From Azospira oryzae (GTDB lineage Bacteria; Pseudomonadota; Gammaproteobacteria; Burkholderiales; Rhodocyclaceae), in contig NZ_SHKM01000001.1 of the NCBI RefSeq assembly GCF_004217225.1, forward strand, positions 1,588,137-1,652,136: a stretch of 64,000 nucleotides of DNA. The letters run 5' to 3'. Positions 62,206 through 64,000 of the stretch are shown here, piece by piece (position 1 is the stretch's first letter; each line of letters begins with the position of its first letter). Position numbers and translations under genes: made by a program. Under the pieces are notes generated by a model. It saw only the letters and a program-made list of their open reading frames with translations, did no database searches and was not told the DNA's origin.

Positions 62206-62231
62206 CATTACGCCCCGCAAGGGGCGTAATG
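62206..62231 (+). promoter_or_regulatory. Hairpin with GCAA tetraloop covering the TonB-like start codon
   Basis: CATTACGCCCC and GGGGCGTAATG form a perfect 11-bp stem closed by GCAA, a stable GNRA loop. The right arm contains both the AGGGG ribosome-site-like bases and the ATG at 62229. It may be a pilY1 terminator (but no T run follows) or a translational lock. Confidence 0.6.
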
Positions 62232-62897
62232 CTTATTCCCCTGATGCATCGACAACAGCTGGCCTCGGCCCTACTTCTTTCCTGCTGCCTGCATGTCTTG
62301 CTGCTGAGCCTCCCGCCGGGAACACTCGGTGGCAGTCCTCGCCTTGCGCTTGGATTGGAAGCCAAACTTGGCAATGCATACACACCACTGCAAGTCCGGC
62401 TGGGGTTGACTGCCCCGCTCCCACCCATACGGGCATTAGAGGACAAACTACGCTTGCAGGCGCCGCCAGCCGCGGCGCCACAACTGACAACCGCCCCAGA
62501 TATCGTTGAGAAAAATACACAGAGGGACAGTTCCGAGGGCGCCAGTTCATCCGAGGGCGGGAAACCGGACATCGGCATTCCGGTACCGTACTACTACCCC
62601 CCGGCGGAAGTGACCCAACGTCCGCACGTTGCCAGCCCGATCGATACCAGCGTGGTGGATGACGAAGAGGGGTCTGGCAAAGCCATTCTGGTGCTCTACA
62701 TTAACGAGCAGGGCAAAGTGGACAAGGTGGAAACGGAATCCACCCATCTCAGTGAGCGACTGAATGCCCTGGTCGCCCAGCAGTTCGGATCGGCCCGATT
62801 CCTGCCGGCAGAAAAGGACGGACAGCCGGTGAAGAGCCGGCTGCGCATTGAAGTGACGATTCGCCCCAGGCCGCCTCAAACCACGGCGGCCCCCTGA
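62229..62897 (+). CDS. TonB-like protein with C-terminal TonB domain
   Basis: 222 residues. An N-terminal anchor (about 10-30, LASALLLSCCLHVLLLSLP) is followed by a low-complexity periplasmic stretch and a C-terminal TonB domain (about 140-210: GSGKAILVLYINEQGKVDKV, then FLPAEKDGQPVKSRL). TonB proteins pass proton-motive energy to outer-membrane receptors; no exbB, exbD or receptor gene is near. Its place after pilY1 suggests a role in pilus or envelope assembly, which is inference. A second ATG at 62244 would free the start from the hairpin but has no ribosome site. Confidence 0.75.
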   Translation: MLIPLMHRQQLASALLLSCCLHVLLLSLPPGTLGGSPRLALGLEAKLGNAYTPLQVRLGLTAPLPPIRALEDKLRLQAPPAAAPQLTTAPDIVEKNTQRDSSEGASSSEGGKPDIGIPVPYYYPPAEVTQRPHVASPIDTSVVDDEEGSGKAILVLYINEQGKVDKVETESTHLSERLNALVAQQFGSARFLPAEKDGQPVKSRLRIEVTIRPRPPQTTAAP

Positions 62898-62898
62898 A

Positions 62899-63828
62899 TC
62901 AGTTGCCCAGCAGTTCCTTGGGCAGGGGGAAGTTCACCTCCGGCTCCCCATCCCCCAACTGGCGCACATTGCCGGCGCCCAGCGCCTGCAGGCGGGAGAT
63001 GACCCCCTGTACCAGGGTCTCCGGTGCGGAGGCGCCGGCGGTGACGCCAATGGTGTTCACTCCCTGCAGCCATTCGGCCTCAATCTGCTCGGCCCCATCC
63101 ACCAGATAGCCCCGCACACCGCGCAGCTTGGCCACTTCGAGCAGGCGGTTGGAATTGGAGCTGTTGCGGGAGCCCACCACGATCACCAGGTCGCAGGATT
63201 CGGCCAGATGCTTCACCGCATCCTGGCGGTTCTGGGTGGCATAGCAGATGTCGTCCTTGCGCGGTCCTGCGGCATCGGGGAAACGCCCGCGAATGGCCTG
63301 GATGACGTTGGCGGCGTCGTCCACCGACAGGGTGGTCTGGGTGACGAAGCCCAGTTGCTCGGGGAACCGCACCATCAGCTGGTCCACATCCTCCCGGGTT
63401 TCCACCAGGTGCATGCCGCCATTGACGCTCTGCCCCATGGTGCCCTCGACTTCGGGATGGCCCTTGTGGCCGATCATGATGACTTCCCGCCCCTGTTCCC
63501 GCATCTTGGCCACCTCGTTATGCACCTTGGTGACCAGGGGACAGGTGGCGTCGAATACCTTGAGGCCGCGCCGGTCGGCTTCCTCGCGCACGGCCTTGGC
63601 GACGCCGTGGGCGCTGAAGATGACCGTGGCACCGGCGGGCACTTCGTCCAGTTCCTCGACGAAGACGGCGCCCTTGGCGCGCAGGCCGTCCACCACGAAC
63701 TTGTTGTGCACCACTTCGTGACGCACATAGATGGGCGCGCCGAAACGCTCCAGGGCCCGTTCGACGATGGCGATGGCCCGTTCGACGCCGGCACAGAAAC
63801 CGCGGGGATTGGCGAGGATGACTTCCAT
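62899..63828 (-). CDS. ispH: 4-hydroxy-3-methylbut-2-enyl diphosphate reductase
   Basis: 309 residues. The three iron-sulfur cysteines are C12 (PRGFCAGV), C96 (DATCPLVTK) and C195 ([11 protein letters not shown]). [10 protein letters not shown] and the C-terminal GASAPE segment bind substrate. It makes IPP and DMAPP in the last step of the MEP isoprenoid pathway. It follows the FKBP gene on the same strand, a conserved betaproteobacterial and gammaproteobacterial pairing. Confidence 0.97.
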   Translation of the reverse strand: MEVILANPRGFCAGVERAIAIVERALERFGAPIYVRHEVVHNKFVVDGLRAKGAVFVEELDEVPAGATVIFSAHGVAKAVREEADRRGLKVFDATCPLVTKVHNEVAKMREQGREVIMIGHKGHPEVEGTMGQSVNGGMHLVETREDVDQLMVRFPEQLGFVTQTTLSVDDAANVIQAIRGRFPDAAGPRKDDICYATQNRQDAVKHLAESCDLVIVVGSRNSSNSNRLLEVAKLRGVRGYLVDGAEQIEAEWLQGVNTIGVTAGASAPETLVQGVISRLQALGAGNVRQLGDGEPEVNFPLPKELLGN

Positions 63829-63911
63829 GGATGACTCTCAGTTGGGTCGGGAGCCACAGCTCCCGGCACCGGGGGTTGGACGCGGCGGGGCCAAGGCCCC
63901 GGGGCAAGCCT

Positions 63912-64000
63912 TTAGAGGATGCCGATGATCTCCACCTCGAAGCGCACGGACTTGCCGGCCAGGGGGTGGTTGAAATCGAAGAGGGCGTGGCTTTCCGTCA
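63912..64000 (-). CDS. FKBP-type peptidyl-prolyl isomerase, SlpA-like (partial, C-terminal end only)
   Basis: Only the last 28 residues are in the window. They read FDFNHPLAGKSVRFEVEIIGIL at the very end, the typical C-terminus of SlpA/FKBP-type isomerases. Its position directly upstream of ispH supports this. These proteins fold or chaperone other proteins in the cytoplasm. Confidence 0.85.
   Translation of the reverse strand, partial: TESHALFDFNHPLAGKSVRFEVEIIGIL

Noticed and set aside
1-64000. CRISPR arrays, tRNA/rRNA genes, insertion sequences, prophage or attachment sites
   Set aside because: No spaced short repeats, transposase or integrase motifs, or tRNA-like sequences were seen when reading both strands; small RNA genes without strong sequence signals could still be missed.

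Overview
This 64 kb window is GC-rich and densely coded, and looks like the chromosome of a free-living betaproteobacterium. The pil minor-pilin cluster next to ispH, the DctB/DctD systems, the MFS-ssb pair and the FNR-type box suggest a Rhodocyclaceae-like organism (Azospira, Dechloromonas or a relative). That placement is inference; no rRNA or tRNA gene is visible. I saw no insertion sequence, prophage, CRISPR array or replication origin.

Layout. 1-3.9 kb, minus strand: an efflux operon (periplasmic adaptor, a sulfide:quinone-oxidoreductase-like flavoprotein and an RND pump cut by the window edge). 4.2-7.9 kb: DAHP synthase, a GT39 (ArnT-like) membrane glycosyltransferase and a UbiA-family prenyl-phosphate transferase. 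8.1-12.4 kb: a QseBC-like two-component pair and a REC-PAS-GGDEF-EAL protein. 12.5-15.2 kb: a CoA-transferase and a convergent MFS carrier that carry the same palindromic operator. 15.3-27.7 kb: rfaE2, a CDF metal exporter, a PEBP-like secreted protein, a large HD-GYP sensor, a small Rossmann protein behind an FNR-type box, kup, minCDE, an outer-membrane transporter-like protein and a TPR/GT9 protein.

27.8-36.2 kb: a NitT/TauT-type ABC importer behind a sigma-54 promoter, then a DctB-DctD pair with a tautomerase gene inserted between sensor and regulator, then a hybrid sensor kinase/NarL pair. 36.4-44.9 kb: a compact chemosensory cluster (two response regulators, two receptors, STAS, CheA, CheW and a PAS kinase) without cheR, cheB or a separate cheZ. 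45.2-47.6 kb: a four-repeat PLL-like lectin, ssb and an MFS carrier. 47.8-55.3 kb: aspA behind a second sigma-54 promoter, a DctA/GltP-type symporter, a GlpM-like protein, a TauE/SafE protein and a second DctB-DctD pair. 55.4-62.9 kb: a visibly less GC-rich type IV minor-pilin operon (pilE, fimT, pilV, pilW, pilX, pilY1) followed by a TonB-like gene. 62.9-64 kb: ispH and the end of an FKBP-type isomerase gene.

The most coherent system is the pair of paralogous carboxylate-sensing circuits. Each has a DctB-DctD pair, a transport or catabolic unit, a -24/-12 promoter and two tandem inverted-repeat enhancer sites 31-32 bp apart, about 75-80 bp upstream of the -24 element. The site sequences differ between the two circuits (TGCGG-N4-CCGGAA against a TTCGGA-N2-TCCGAA type), and so do the Fis-type recognition helices of the two DctD proteins. 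This suggests two insulated regulons that arose from one ancestor.
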